From HGM04593 sp045636545 (GTDB lineage Bacteria; Bacteroidota; Bacteroidia; Bacteroidales; Bacteroidaceae), in assembly GCA_045636545.1 (NCBI GenBank), contig JAZTXR010000062.1, positions 6,492 through 70,491 on the forward strand: a stretch of DNA of 64,000 nucleotides, written 5' to 3'. Position numbers and translations under genes: made by a program. Under the pieces are notes generated by a model. The model saw nothing but the letters and a program-made list of their open reading frames with translations. It had not been told where the DNA came from and ran no database searches. Shown piece by piece: positions 54,275 through 63,573 of this stretch. Positions within the stretch are counted from its first letter, which is position 1; each line of letters begins with the position of its first letter.

Positions 54275-55039
54275 TTACTTGTTTCGGTTTAAAATCTCCT
54301 CGGCCAGTGCCAGATAGTTCTTTGCACCGGTTGACTCTGCATCGTACATAAGCGCCGGAATACCCATACTGGGTGCCTCGCCCAGCCTGATGTTGCGCTG
54401 TATGACGGTGTTGAATACAAGCTCCCTGAAGTGCTTCTTCACCTCGCTGTACACCTGGTTGCTCAACCTGAGACGTGAGTTGAACATTGTGAGCAGAAAG
54501 CCCTCGATGTCAAGTGTGGGGTTCAGGTTCGATTTTATGATTTTTATGGTGTTGAGCAGTTTGCTGATACCCTCGAGCGCGAAGTATTCGCACTGCACCG
54601 GTATTATCACGGAGTCTGCAGCAGTGAGGGAATTCACTGTTATCAGTCCCAATGATGGTGAACAGTCTATGAGGATGTAGTCATATCTCTCCTTTATTGG
54701 CGCCAGCGCCTCGCGCATGATTTTCTCACGGTTGGGCAGGTCGAGCATCTCAATCTCGGCACCCACAAGGTCTATGTGAGATGGTATGATGTCAAGCCCC
54801 TTTACGCAGGTTGGGGTGATACTCTCTTCGGCCACCGATTTGTTTATAAGGCATTCATATATGGAGCTCTTTATCTCTCTTATGTCAATGCCCAAGCCCG
54901 ATGAGGCATTTGCCTGCGGGTCGGCATCGATTACAAGTACTTTCTTTTCAAATGCGGCAAGTGAAGCAGCAAGGTTTATGGCTGTCGTGGTTTTTCCGAC
55001 ACCGCCCTTCTGGTTTGCCAATGCAATAATCTTTCCCAT
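54275..55039 (-). CDS. parA: Chromosome-partitioning ATPase ParA (Soj)
   Basis: A MinD/ParA-type ATPase that moves ParB-DNA complexes (254 aa). Deviant Walker A NQKGGVGKTTTAINLAASLA (9-28), the A'-motif VLVIDADPQANASSG and the Walker B-like YDYILIDCSPSLGLITVNSL are intact. Short form without an N-terminal DNA-binding domain, as for chromosomal Soj. Probably transcribed from a minus-strand TACCTTTG element at 55113-55120. Confidence 0.95.
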   Translation of the reverse strand: MGKIIALANQKGGVGKTTTAINLAASLAAFEKKVLVIDADPQANASSGLGIDIREIKSSIYECLINKSVAEESITPTCVKGLDIIPSHIDLVGAEIEMLDLPNREKIMREALAPIKERYDYILIDCSPSLGLITVNSLTAADSVIIPVQCEYFALEGISKLLNTIKIIKSNLNPTLDIEGFLLTMFNSRLRLSNQVYSEVKKHFRELVFNTVIQRNIRLGEAPSMGIPALMYDAESTGAKNYLALAEEILNRNK

Positions 55040-55112
55040 TTAGTCTCAATTATTTAGTATAGCCGTCCCAATATTACGGCAAAGTAACATTATTCCAAAT
55101 ATATAACTTGTG

Positions 55113-55120
55113 CAAAGGTA
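55113..55120 (-). promoter_or_regulatory. Promoter -7 element for the parAB operon
   Basis: The minus strand reads TACCTTTG (TAnnTTTG), 74 bases before the parA start; the -33 box is not clear. Confidence 0.45.
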
Positions 55121-55191
55121 GTAAAAAAAGTCTCTCGGCTATAAAAAATAGAGTGTTACTTATTAACAGGCAGTGGATAATAAATCATAAA

Positions 55192-55227
55192 AAATGTTAC
55201 TGCACTTAAACGGGTGCAGTAACATTT
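55192..55227 (-). terminator. Rho-independent terminator of the GH84 gene
   Basis: A perfect 14-bp stem (55192-55205 with 55214-55227) with an 8-nt loop, followed on the minus strand by a T-run. It lies 22 bases after the GH84 stop. Confidence 0.85.
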
Positions 55228-55249
55228 ACAGCGCTTGGCTTCGGCTTAC

Positions 55250-58144
55250 TTATTTGACCGAAACTTTGTATGTCTTTGTGTCGTTGTCGCCTTTTACCAC
55301 AGCAATGTATACACCGTTTGCCACATCCTTTACAGAGAGGGTGTTACCCTTGCTGCTTTTCACCTCTCTGCCATCGGCTGTGAAGATGGTGATTGATTTC
55401 ACATTGGCATCGCAAATGATTCTGCCATCTGTAATCTCAAAATCAACGCCGTTATAGGTGTAGCCGATGGAGGTGTCATCGCCTTTTCTTCTAATGTTCA
55501 CTGTGTGGCTTTCGCTGTGTGCAACGCCTTTGGCTTCGAGCCTGTCACCCGATACCACAATGTAGCTTGCGCCGTTCTTTGCTGCCGACTGTGTCCATTG
55601 GATAGACCACTTGTCGCCCATCAAGGTGAGCAGGTAGGTGTTCCAGTCTGCATAGTACTGGTTGGTCCCGAACACGCCGTACTCGTTGACATATCGGCCA
55701 TCGGCATTGCTTGTAATCTTGTAACAATTGCCGCCGTTGGCATCGGGGGTGATCTTCCACTCCTGTGCGGCTGCAGGCTCGTCAACCTCCTTGAATGTGG
55801 GTGTGCCGCCGTTGCCTCCAACGTTGTTGTTGGTGAGATAGCGCTTGCCGTCGGTAATGTAGTATACCTCGTCGGCATCGATGAGTTCCTGCTTTGGCGC
55901 GCCGTCCAATGGAACAATGTCGAAGATGTACTTGTCCGGCATTGCGGTCGAGTTGCCTTTCTGTATCTGGGTGCCGTTTACTGTCCAGAATGCTGTGCCG
56001 GCGCTGCCACCGTTCCGGATGGCATATTTGCCGTTTGCAAGCAGGGTAATCTCGTATGTGTGCCAAACAGCCTCGTACGGGTTGGTGGCATCACTGACCG
56101 TGAAGCTGCCGTTCTCGTTGAGGTAGCGGTTGTCCTCGAGGTTGATTATCTTGAATCGGTTGGTTGCTCCATCCAATGATATTTTCCACTCCTGTCGCTG
56201 TGGACGTATGTTGTCCTGCTCGGTCTGGAATGAAGGCTTTGTTCCCGCGGCTTTGTTGTTGTTTGTGAGGTATTTGCCATTGTACATGATGTGGTATGTG
56301 CCGTTCTCAAGTGCCTGTGCAGGGAATACATCGGTGCGGTAGTCAAAATTCTCCTTGTATTCGGCAACCAATGTGCCGATGGCCTCCTTAATGAACGGTT
56401 CAATGTGTACTGTTCCTACTACCGGGGTGGCAACCTTCAGGGAACCTGCAAAATTACGTGAGCGCAGAGCTCCCTGTGCCTCGTCATATTCCTTGTATTT
56501 CAGGTAGTTCTCTATGAAACTTTCGGGATTTTTGTCGGTGAGGGCGTTGTTCATCCCAATGATGCATACACCTTTCTGTCCAAGGTATTTCATTGACTGA
56601 ATCCATGGTTCTATCTCGCTGGTCAATGCGGGAGCCTCATCGGTTGTCAAAAGTGTCTCGGCAGCACTTACCAACTTGTGGAACTGCTCGCCGACTGCTG
56701 CGTATGCAACCTCTCTGTCTATGGCAATATTGCTGTTATAGGTCTCTTTGGCCTTGACAAATTCGGGTGATTCGTCCATGCGGCGCAGTCCGTGTGTATT
56801 GGCTCCAAGGTCGACATTATTCTCGCAGAAGAAACGGAATGCCTCGTAGTTCTCGGGCATAAGGTACTTCATCGCAGCCTCCCACGATGCGTTGGAGTCG
56901 TATGCCGGCATGTTCCATGTGTAGTCGGCGATGCTGAAGAGTGAAACCTTTGATGCCTCGGCATACTCCATGGGATTTGAAACGAAGCCCGAGAGCATGT
57001 CGGCGATGTTGAGGTCATTGCCGTATGTGGGGCCCATGAGCAGGTGGTTGATGCAGTAGTCGCTTACCGGGTAGTTGAGCCAGATGTAGGCCTTGCGCTT
57101 TATCTGGTTGTTTATCCAGGTTATGTCGCTGTAGTTTATCATATCCACAACGCTGTTTCCTGTCCACATTACATTGATGTCGCTGTCCATTATGTCGCCG
57201 AGTGCCGGCAAGTAGATGCTGTTTGCCCAACCGCGGTTATATTGTGTGGGGCATATTGTGAGTGGCTTCACGTCGGGGTACTCTTTTCTCAATTCGGCGG
57301 CAATGTAGTTCATCAGTTCGGCCTGCTCGTCGCCGTGTGTGCCGTCATCGCCCCAAAGGTCGTCCCAAAACACTGCGAAACTTCTCACGCCAAGTTTGCA
57401 CATCGCTTTCAGCTTGTTCACGATGTTTGTCCTGTCGGTGCTGTCCCACTGTATGTCTTCGCCCGGGTGGATTGCCCACATGAACTCAATCTTGTTGGCT
57501 TTTGCCACATTAACATACTCTGTGATTTTCTTGCCCAGCTCGGTGGGGTACTCCTCGCGCCATTTGCTCTTGTGGTAGGCATCGTCCTTGGGACCGTAGA
57601 TGTATACGTTCATCTTCATCTCACCGAACATCTCAAGCAGTCCCATACGGTCGGCCTCGCTGTAGGGGTTGCCGTAGTAACCCTCAACCAATCCTCGCTG
57701 TGGCACGCTGGGGTAGTCTGTGATGGTTGCGCACATGACGTTTGGCTGTGATGCCATCTGTGTGAATGTCTGCACACCATAGTATGTACCGGCTCCGTCG
57801 TTACCGGCAATGACAACTTTGCCGGCTGTTACCTCAAGGTAGTAGCCCTCGGCCTTTTGCGGGATGAGGCTCTCGTATGCGGCGACAGCTGCATCGCCGC
57901 GCTCACCGATGACAAGTTCTACCGTGCCGTCGGTTGTGCCGAATTTCTTTTTGAAGAGATTCACGGCATCGGCATCAGCATCGGCTTCGCCTGTAATTGT
58001 GTAGCTTGCGCTGTTCTCGAATGCGGTTTCACTGCCCCATGTGATATTTTGGGGAATAGGGTAGATTTTGACAACCTGTGCGTTCAGGGTCAGTGTGGCT
58101 GCTGTGAAAAACAGTGCAGCAAGCCAAAGGAATCGTTTTTTCAT
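55250..58144 (-). CDS. Secreted GH84 beta-N-acetylglucosaminidase
   Basis: A 964-aa exported enzyme removing N-acetylglucosamine from glycans or O-GlcNAc-like substrates. Order: signal peptide (1-22); GH20b-like N-terminal domain (25-145); GH84 catalytic barrel (about 150-440) with the paired catalytic aspartates Asp261-Asp262 in SFAVFWDDLWGDDGTH and GLVEGYYGNPYSEADRMGLL; helical region (to about 630); two beta-trefoil-like carbohydrate-binding modules (about 645-890, each with a KYLTNNN/RYLTNNN-like turn); C-terminal sorting domain (IFTADGREVKSSKG ... VANGVYIAVVKG). The C-terminal signal suggests type IX-like export. It is related to the mucin-degrading O-GlcNAcase homologue of Bacteroides; substrate not shown by sequence. 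Confidence 0.93.
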   Translation of the reverse strand: MKKRFLWLAALFFTAATLTLNAQVVKIYPIPQNITWGSETAFENSASYTITGEADADADAVNLFKKKFGTTDGTVELVIGERGDAAVAAYESLIPQKAEGYYLEVTAGKVVIAGNDGAGTYYGVQTFTQMASQPNVMCATITDYPSVPQRGLVEGYYGNPYSEADRMGLLEMFGEMKMNVYIYGPKDDAYHKSKWREEYPTELGKKITEYVNVAKANKIEFMWAIHPGEDIQWDSTDRTNIVNKLKAMCKLGVRSFAVFWDDLWGDDGTHGDEQAELMNYIAAELRKEYPDVKPLTICPTQYNRGWANSIYLPALGDIMDSDINVMWTGNSVVDMINYSDITWINNQIKRKAYIWLNYPVSDYCINHLLMGPTYGNDLNIADMLSGFVSNPMEYAEASKVSLFSIADYTWNMPAYDSNASWEAAMKYLMPENYEAFRFFCENNVDLGANTHGLRRMDESPEFVKAKETYNSNIAIDREVAYAAVGEQFHKLVSAAETLLTTDEAPALTSEIEPWIQSMKYLGQKGVCIIGMNNALTDKNPESFIENYLKYKEYDEAQGALRSRNFAGSLKVATPVVGTVHIEPFIKEAIGTLVAEYKENFDYRTDVFPAQALENGTYHIMYNGKYLTNNNKAAGTKPSFQTEQDNIRPQRQEWKISLDGATNRFKIINLEDNRYLNENGSFTVSDATNPYEAVWHTYEITLLANGKYAIRNGGSAGTAFWTVNGTQIQKGNSTAMPDKYIFDIVPLDGAPKQELIDADEVYYITDGKRYLTNNNVGGNGGTPTFKEVDEPAAAQEWKITPDANGGNCYKITSNADGRYVNEYGVFGTNQYYADWNTYLLTLMGDKWSIQWTQSAAKNGASYIVVSGDRLEAKGVAHSESHTVNIRRKGDDTSIGYTYNGVDFEITDGRIICDANVKSITIFTADGREVKSSKGNTLSVKDVANGVYIAVVKGDNDTKTYKVSVK

Positions 58145-58187
58145 ATAATCAACAAGTTATAGTGTCGGCAATGTCTTTATATCAAAG

Positions 58188-58219
58188 CAAAAATAGGTAA
58201 TTTGAACGAAATAACCAAA
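58188..58219 (-). promoter_or_regulatory. Promoter of the GH84 gene
   Basis: The minus strand has TTTG (58216-58219), a 20-base spacer and TATTTTTG (58188-58195). It interleaves with the surE promoter on the other strand. Confidence 0.65.
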
Positions 58220-58234
58220 TTTTTTGTATCTTCG
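58201..58234 (+). promoter_or_regulatory. Promoter of surE
   Basis: TTTG (58201-58204) and TATCTTCG (58227-58234), 22-base spacer, 27 bases before the surE start. It overlaps the divergent GH84 promoter. Confidence 0.55.
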
Positions 58235-58261
58235 CGCTATTAACGGAAATGGAAAGATACA

Positions 58262-59023
58262 ATGGATGAAAGACCTCTTATATTGGTGTCGAATGACGAC
58301 GGTTATCGTGCAAAGGGTATAAATTGCCTGGTGAGGGTGCTTATGGAGTTTGGTGATGTGGTTGTTGTTGCACCGCACACCGGCCGTTCGGGCAAGGGAT
58401 GCGCTATTACAAGCGAAATTCCTCTGAAGGTTGAACTTGTGGCTTCGGAACCCGGTCTGCAGGTCTATTCATGCACGGGAACACCCTGTGATTGTGTGAA
58501 AGTGGCCTGTCACGCTGTGGTGAATCGTGTGCCGGCTCTTGTTGTCGGCGGTATAAACCACGGTGACAATTCTGCTGTCAATGCTCACTATTCGGGAACG
58601 ATGGGCGTTGTGCTCGAGGGATGCATGAAGGGTATTCCTTCGGTGGCATTTTCGCTCTGCTCGCACGATGCCGATGCCGATTTTACCCCGACATACGGCG
58701 TGATACGCAAGGTGGTTGCCGCTGTTCTCGAGCGCGGCTTGCCACATGGAAGCTGTCTCAATGTCAATTTCCCCGATACTCCCTCTTATGCAGGTGTCAA
58801 GGTTTGCCGTCAGGCTATGGGGCGTTGGGTGAATGAGTGGGAGGCGCATGAGCATCCGCGTGGTGGCAAGTGGTGGTGGCTCACGGGTGAATTTGAGGTC
58901 GATGATGACAGCCTGTCGGCCGACCGTGTGGCGCTCGACAACAACTATGTGACCATCACTCCTACAAAGATTGATATGACCGATTACAGCCTGCTTGATG
59001 AAATGAAGCAGTGGAATCTTTGA
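58262..59023 (+). CDS. surE: 5'/3'-nucleotidase SurE
   Basis: A metal-dependent nucleoside monophosphate phosphatase (253 aa). The active-site signature is at the N-terminus (LILVSNDDGYRAKGI, Asp pair binding the metal); the downstream GGINHGDNSAVNAHYSGTMG and SGKGCAITS stretches complete the metal and phosphate site. Probable role in nucleotide salvage and stress survival. It is followed 12 bases later by lpxB. Confidence 0.94.
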   Translation: MDERPLILVSNDDGYRAKGINCLVRVLMEFGDVVVVAPHTGRSGKGCAITSEIPLKVELVASEPGLQVYSCTGTPCDCVKVACHAVVNRVPALVVGGINHGDNSAVNAHYSGTMGVVLEGCMKGIPSVAFSLCSHDADADFTPTYGVIRKVVAAVLERGLPHGSCLNVNFPDTPSYAGVKVCRQAMGRWVNEWEAHEHPRGGKWWWLTGEFEVDDDSLSADRVALDNNYVTITPTKIDMTDYSLLDEMKQWNL

Positions 59024-59035
59024 CGAATAAAAAAC

Positions 59036-60178
59036 ATGAAATACTATCTCATAGCCGGTGAGGCTTCGGGTGACCTGCACGCCTCGAACTTGATGAAGTC
59101 CATAAAGGCAATTGATAGCAGTGCCGAGTTCCGTTTCTTTGGTGGTGACCTTATGTCGGCGGTAGGCGGCACTCGGGTAAAGCATTATCGTGAACTTGCA
59201 TATATGGGTTTCATCCCTGTGCTCATGCATTTGAGAACCATATTTGCCAATATGAGATTGTGTAAGCGGGATGTTGAGGAGTGGATGCCCGATGCTCTGA
59301 TACTTGTCGACTATCCGGGTTTTAATCTGTCGGTTGCCAAGTATATCCACAAGAATACAAAAATCCCTGTATACTATTATATCTCGCCTAAAATATGGGC
59401 ATGGAAAGAGCATCGCATAAAGAATATAAAGCGCGATGTCGATGAACTTTTCTCCATCTTGCCTTTCGAGATTGATTTCTTTGAGAAAAAGCATAATTAC
59501 AGGATAAACTATGTCGGAAATCCCTGTGTGGATGCTGTAGATGATTTCAAACGCAACAAGGCGCTGTCGCGTGCCGATTTTATGCAGAAGAATGCTCTTG
59601 CCGACAGACCGGTCATTGCACTGCTTGCTGGTAGCCGCAAACAGGAGATTGAGGCGAACTTGCCGCTGATGCTTGAGGCTGTGAAACAAAATCCCGGGTA
59701 TCAGGCAGTAATTGCCGGTGCTCCCGGCATTGACAAGGATTTCTATGCGCCATACCTAGGTGGTGGGGCGAAGATAATATTCGGGCAGACATACGACTTG
59801 CTGAACAATGCGCACGCAGCGCTGGTGACATCGGGTACGGCAACTCTTGAGACGGCGCTGTTCAATGTGCCGCAGGTTGTGTGCTATGCAATGCCTATGG
59901 GGCGTTTGTACTCTTGGCTGAAAAAGCATTTTCTCAAGGTGAAATATATCTCGCTGGTGAATCTTGTGGCCGACCGTGAGGTTGTGCGTGAGCTTGTTGC
60001 TGCCGACATGACACTGCAGAACGTTGTTGCAGAACTTGCTTCGCTGTTGCCTGCCGAGAGTAAAAAAAGAACGGCTATGCTCGGGGAGTATAGCCGTATG
60101 ATGGAGATTCTTGGCAAACCCGGTGCATCGCATCGCGCTGCCGAGAAGATTGTGTCTTTGCTTAAAGGATTCCGATGA
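59036..60178 (+). CDS. lpxB: Lipid-A-disaccharide synthase
   Basis: Joins lipid X and UDP-diacylglucosamine to make the lipid A disaccharide (380 aa). The GT19 hallmark is at the N-terminus (IAGEASGDLHASNLMKSIK), followed by YYISPKIWAWKEHRIKNIK and the nucleotide-binding stretch LLAGSRKQEIEANLPLML; ALVTSGTATLETALFNVPQV is also diagnostic. Peripheral inner-membrane enzyme. The last 17 bases overlap the end of convergent cdsA. Confidence 0.95.
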   Translation: MKYYLIAGEASGDLHASNLMKSIKAIDSSAEFRFFGGDLMSAVGGTRVKHYRELAYMGFIPVLMHLRTIFANMRLCKRDVEEWMPDALILVDYPGFNLSVAKYIHKNTKIPVYYYISPKIWAWKEHRIKNIKRDVDELFSILPFEIDFFEKKHNYRINYVGNPCVDAVDDFKRNKALSRADFMQKNALADRPVIALLAGSRKQEIEANLPLMLEAVKQNPGYQAVIAGAPGIDKDFYAPYLGGGAKIIFGQTYDLLNNAHAALVTSGTATLETALFNVPQVVCYAMPMGRLYSWLKKHFLKVKYISLVNLVADREVVRELVAADMTLQNVVAELASLLPAESKKRTAMLGEYSRMMEILGKPGASHRAAEKIVSLLKGFR

Positions 60179-60998
60179 AAGTCAGGTAGACAATTACGCT
60201 TGGTACAGCAAACAGTGTGCTGTCAAAGCGGTCAAGCAATCCGCCGTGTCCTGGGAGAACGTTGCCCGAGTCCTTGATTCCCATTTCGCGCTTTATATTA
60301 GACTCTACAAGGTCGCCCAAAGTGCCGAACACGACAACAACAACGGCCATGCCAATCCACTGCCATATATTCATCACCTCAAAGTAGTGTGCCATTACAA
60401 TACTTGCTCCAACGGCAACTGCCACTCCGCCAAAGAAACCTTCCCAGGTCTTTTTTGGCGATATGCGCTCGAACATCTTGTGACGGCCTATGAGACAACC
60501 TATGCAGTAGGCTCCACTATCGTTGCACCAGATGAAAATGAATATTGAGAGCGGGAACAGCCAATAGTATGTCTCGCCTTCAGGGGCTCCGGCTGTCGAC
60601 AGAATTTGCAGCAGCGAGAAGGGTAGTGCCACGTATAGCTGTGTCAGCGCAAAATAGGCGAGGTTCTCGATATTATTCCCTTTTGTAGAGAACAAACGGC
60701 CGATAAATACACACAGTATTGTCAGTATATATGGTGTGAACACCAATAGTGCCGGCACAGTCTCATTGTGGACTGTAAGAGCAAATCCCACATACAGCAA
60801 GACACTGCACAGGAATGCCATTACCGGACTGAATGTTGCATTCTTGTGCTGGCGCAACAGTGTGCTGAATTCGTTTACGGCCAGGGCCATAAAGACAAGG
60901 AATAGTGGTCTGAATGTGTTGAACCCGTAAAGTATAGAACCGACCAGTACGGCTGCAAATAATATACCGCTGATTGCACGTGCAAAAAATTTTTTCAT
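60162..60998 (-). CDS. cdsA: Phosphatidate cytidylyltransferase
   Basis: Makes CDP-diacylglycerol, the precursor of all phospholipids (278 aa, about seven membrane helices). The CDP-alcohol signature is at the C-terminus: GTLGDLVESNIKREMGIKDS followed by PGHGGLLDRFDS. It lies 63 bases after ftsH in a minus-strand cluster. The 3' end overlaps lpxB by 17 bases with no room for a terminator. Confidence 0.93.
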   Translation of the reverse strand: MKKFFARAISGILFAAVLVGSILYGFNTFRPLFLVFMALAVNEFSTLLRQHKNATFSPVMAFLCSVLLYVGFALTVHNETVPALLVFTPYILTILCVFIGRLFSTKGNNIENLAYFALTQLYVALPFSLLQILSTAGAPEGETYYWLFPLSIFIFIWCNDSGAYCIGCLIGRHKMFERISPKKTWEGFFGGVAVAVGASIVMAHYFEVMNIWQWIGMAVVVVVFGTLGDLVESNIKREMGIKDSGNVLPGHGGLLDRFDSTLFAVPSVIVYLTFIGIL

Positions 60999-61061
60999 GG
61001 TGCCTTGTTTTATGTTGTGTTGTGTTTTCCCTTCTTGAATTTCCTTTTTTTTGAAATCTCT

Positions 61062-63011
61062 TTATTCTACAGTTTTTGTTTCTGCAGGTTCTGCAGGCTC
61101 TTCCTTTTCGCCGTTGTTTGAGTCAAAAATTTCCTCACTGCGCGAAGTCCATGGGCGCTTGCCGAAAATCTTCTCAACATCCTCGGCAAATATGACCTCT
61201 TTCTCAATGAGAATTCTTGCAAGTTCGGCATGTCCCTCCTTGTGCTCGTTGAGCAGTTCCTTGGCTCTCTCATATTGCTCATTGATCATCTTGTGTACCT
61301 CGGTATCAATGGCTTCGGCAGTCTTTTCGCTGTAGGGACGTGTGAAAGAGTACTCCTGGTTGTTGTAGTAGCACAGGTTCGATAGCCTGTCGCTCATGCC
61401 GGCGTATGCCACCATTGCGTATGCCTGCTTTGTCACACGCTCAAGGTCATTCATGGCGCCGGTGGATATGTGTCCAATGAAGCATTCCTCGGCAGCGCGG
61501 CCACCGAGTGTGGCACACATCTCGTCGAGCATCTGCTCCTTTGTGGTAATCTGGCGCTCCTCGGGCATGTACCATGCTGCTCCAAGAGCCCTGCCACGTG
61601 GGACAATTGTCACTTTTATGAGCGGGTTTGCGTGCTCAAGGAACCACGATATTGTCGCGTGTCCGGCCTCATGTATGGCAATGGCCTCCTTCTCTTTCTG
61701 TGTCATCACCTTGGTTTTCTTCTCAAGACCGCCGATGATTCGGTCTATGGCATCAAGGAAATCCTGCTTGTCGACAGCCTTTTTCTTTCCTCGTGCAGCA
61801 ATGAGTGCAGCCTCGTTGCACACGTTGGCAATGTCGGCTCCCGAGAATCCAGGTGTCTGGCGTGCCAGTGTGTCTACATCGACCGACTGGTCTAGTTTCA
61901 GCGGGCGCAGATGTACGCCGAAAATCTCCTTGCGCTCATTGAGGTCGGGGAGGTCAACATGTATCTGACGGTCGAAACGGCCTGCACGCAGCAGAGCCTT
62001 GTCAAGGATATCGGCGCGGTTTGTAGCGGCAATCACAATGATTCCGCTGTTTGTACCGAATCCGTCCATCTCTGTCAGCAGCTGGTTCAGTGTGTTCTCG
62101 CGCTCGTCATTGCCGCCCATGTTGGGGTTCTTTCCGCGCGCACGCCCCACGGCATCAATCTCATCTATGAATATGATGCATGGTGCCTTCTCCTTTGCCT
62201 GACGGAAAAGGTCTCGTACGCGCGATGCGCCCACACCTACGAACATCTCTACAAAGTCGGAACCAGACATTGAGAAGAACGGCACGTTAGCCTCGCCGGC
62301 AACAGCTTTTGCAAGCAGTGTCTTGCCTGTTCCCGGAGGGCCTACCAACAACGCGCCCTTGGGAATCTTGCCTCCAAGTTCGGTATATCTCTGCGGGTTC
62401 TTGAGAAAATCTACAATCTCCTGCATCTCCTGCTTTGCACCTTCTTGTCCGGCTACATCCTTAAAGGTCGTATTTGCAGTGTTCTCCCTGTCGAACAGCT
62501 TGGCCTGCGACTTGCCTACGCTGAACACACCCCCTTGTCCGGCACCGCCACCGCCCATGCGGCGCATGATGAATATCCATACGAATATTAGTGCTATGAA
62601 TGGGACTATGTTCCAGAACAGGTCGCCCAGGAAATTCTGCTGGTCTTCATATTTTACTATACCTTTGAACTTGCCATCCTCGCTCTCTCTCTGCAGGCGT
62701 ATGAAGTTGTCGAAATTGTCAACTGAACCGATGGTGGTCTCCACCTTCAGGCGGGTTCCGTCTATGGCCTCCTTGCCGGTAACTCTGGCAACCGAGTCTT
62801 TTATTATATATGCCTCAAGCTTTCTGTTGTTAATTACGGAAATCTCCTCGACATATCCTTTCCTGATGTAATCCTCGACTTCACTGTACGGCTTCTTTAT
62901 ATCCTGGTTGGTACTTCCGTCGTCAAAGATGTAGATGTAAAGTAGTACACCTCCTATTATGGCATATAGCCAGCTCAATGAGAATTTTGGTATCTTGCTG
63001 TTTTTCTTCAT
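61062..63011 (-). CDS. ftsH: ATP-dependent zinc metalloprotease FtsH
   Basis: A membrane AAA+ protease that degrades unassembled membrane proteins and regulators (649 aa, normal length). Two membrane helices (about 12-28 and 131-149) enclose a periplasmic domain; the AAA module has Walker A GPPGTGKT (224-231), Walker B FIDEIDAVGR and the second-region-of-homology NRADILDKALLRAGRFDRQI; the zinc site is HEAGH (447-451). The C-terminus is acidic. It follows rsfS by 6 bases. Confidence 0.96.
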   Translation of the reverse strand: MKKNSKIPKFSLSWLYAIIGGVLLYIYIFDDGSTNQDIKKPYSEVEDYIRKGYVEEISVINNRKLEAYIIKDSVARVTGKEAIDGTRLKVETTIGSVDNFDNFIRLQRESEDGKFKGIVKYEDQQNFLGDLFWNIVPFIALIFVWIFIMRRMGGGGAGQGGVFSVGKSQAKLFDRENTANTTFKDVAGQEGAKQEMQEIVDFLKNPQRYTELGGKIPKGALLVGPPGTGKTLLAKAVAGEANVPFFSMSGSDFVEMFVGVGASRVRDLFRQAKEKAPCIIFIDEIDAVGRARGKNPNMGGNDERENTLNQLLTEMDGFGTNSGIIVIAATNRADILDKALLRAGRFDRQIHVDLPDLNERKEIFGVHLRPLKLDQSVDVDTLARQTPGFSGADIANVCNEAALIAARGKKKAVDKQDFLDAIDRIIGGLEKKTKVMTQKEKEAIAIHEAGHATISWFLEHANPLIKVTIVPRGRALGAAWYMPEERQITTKEQMLDEMCATLGGRAAEECFIGHISTGAMNDLERVTKQAYAMVAYAGMSDRLSNLCYYNNQEYSFTRPYSEKTAEAIDTEVHKMINEQYERAKELLNEHKEGHAELARILIEKEVIFAEDVEKIFGKRPWTSRSEEIFDSNNGEKEEPAEPAETKTVE

Positions 63012-63017
63012 TTTCTA

Positions 63018-63389
63018 TCAGTCAATATCGGGTATTGTTGTTAATGTGGCATCGGCCCAAAGGTGCTCGATGTCATAGAACTTACGCACATCGGGCAAGA
63101 AAATGTGTACAAGAATGTCGCCATAGTCCATTGCCACCCATTGTGAGTTGCGTAGGCCGTCGACGAAATAGGGCTTCTTCCTGCAGTTTATCCTTACCAT
63201 ATCCTCAATGGAGTCGGCTATTGCACTTACCTGGTTTGGTGAGTTGCCCTGGCAGATGACAAAGTAGTCGCACACGCTGTTGCCGAGCTTGAGCATATCT
63301 ACTACAACAATCTCTTTACCCTTTTTCTCCTGTATACCTTCAATTATTTGCTTGATGACGTCCTGTGCGTCCATGTTCTCTTTCTGCAT
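63018..63389 (-). CDS. rsfS: Ribosomal silencing factor RsfS
   Basis: A small protein (123 aa) that binds ribosomal protein L14 and blocks subunit joining under starvation. The Iojap/RsfS fold is visible in CDYFVICQGNSPNQVSAIAD, WVAMDYGDILVHIF and the end FYDIEHLWADA. A second ATG at 63374 is possible. A minus-strand TATCTTTG promoter element lies at 63416-63423. It heads the rsfS-ftsH-cdsA cluster. Confidence 0.93.
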   Translation of the reverse strand: MQKENMDAQDVIKQIIEGIQEKKGKEIVVVDMLKLGNSVCDYFVICQGNSPNQVSAIADSIEDMVRINCRKKPYFVDGLRNSQWVAMDYGDILVHIFLPDVRKFYDIEHLWADATLTTIPDID

Positions 63390-63415
63390 TTTTATATTCT
63401 GTTTAATTGTTACTG

Positions 63416-63423
63416 CAAAGATA
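63416..63423 (-). promoter_or_regulatory. Promoter -7 element for rsfS-ftsH-cdsA
   Basis: The minus strand reads TATCTTTG (TAnnTTTG), 27 bases before the rsfS start. Confidence 0.5.
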
Positions 63424-63549
63424 TTCCTTATTTTGTCTATTTTAAAATAAAAACAGGGGCATTTTGGCCGAAAACGCCGAAAAAAGAAAGTTTTTTCACT
63501 TTTTTAGCAAAAAAAATGGCAAAACTATTTTTTTTACGGAAAAAAGTCG

Positions 63550-63557
63550 TACCTTTG
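63550..63557 (+). promoter_or_regulatory. Promoter -7 element for tRNA-Gln
   Basis: TACCTTTG (TAnnTTTG), 17 bases upstream of the tRNA 5' end. Confidence 0.55.
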
Positions 63558-63573
63558 CATCGCAATTGAGCCT

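Noticed and set aside
54200..55250. parS sites near parAB
   Set aside because: No 16-mer like the GTTTCACGTGAAAC consensus was found by eye in this region.
58469..59689. 406-codon minus-strand frame across surE and lpxB
   Set aside because: Crosses two clear family genes on the other strand.
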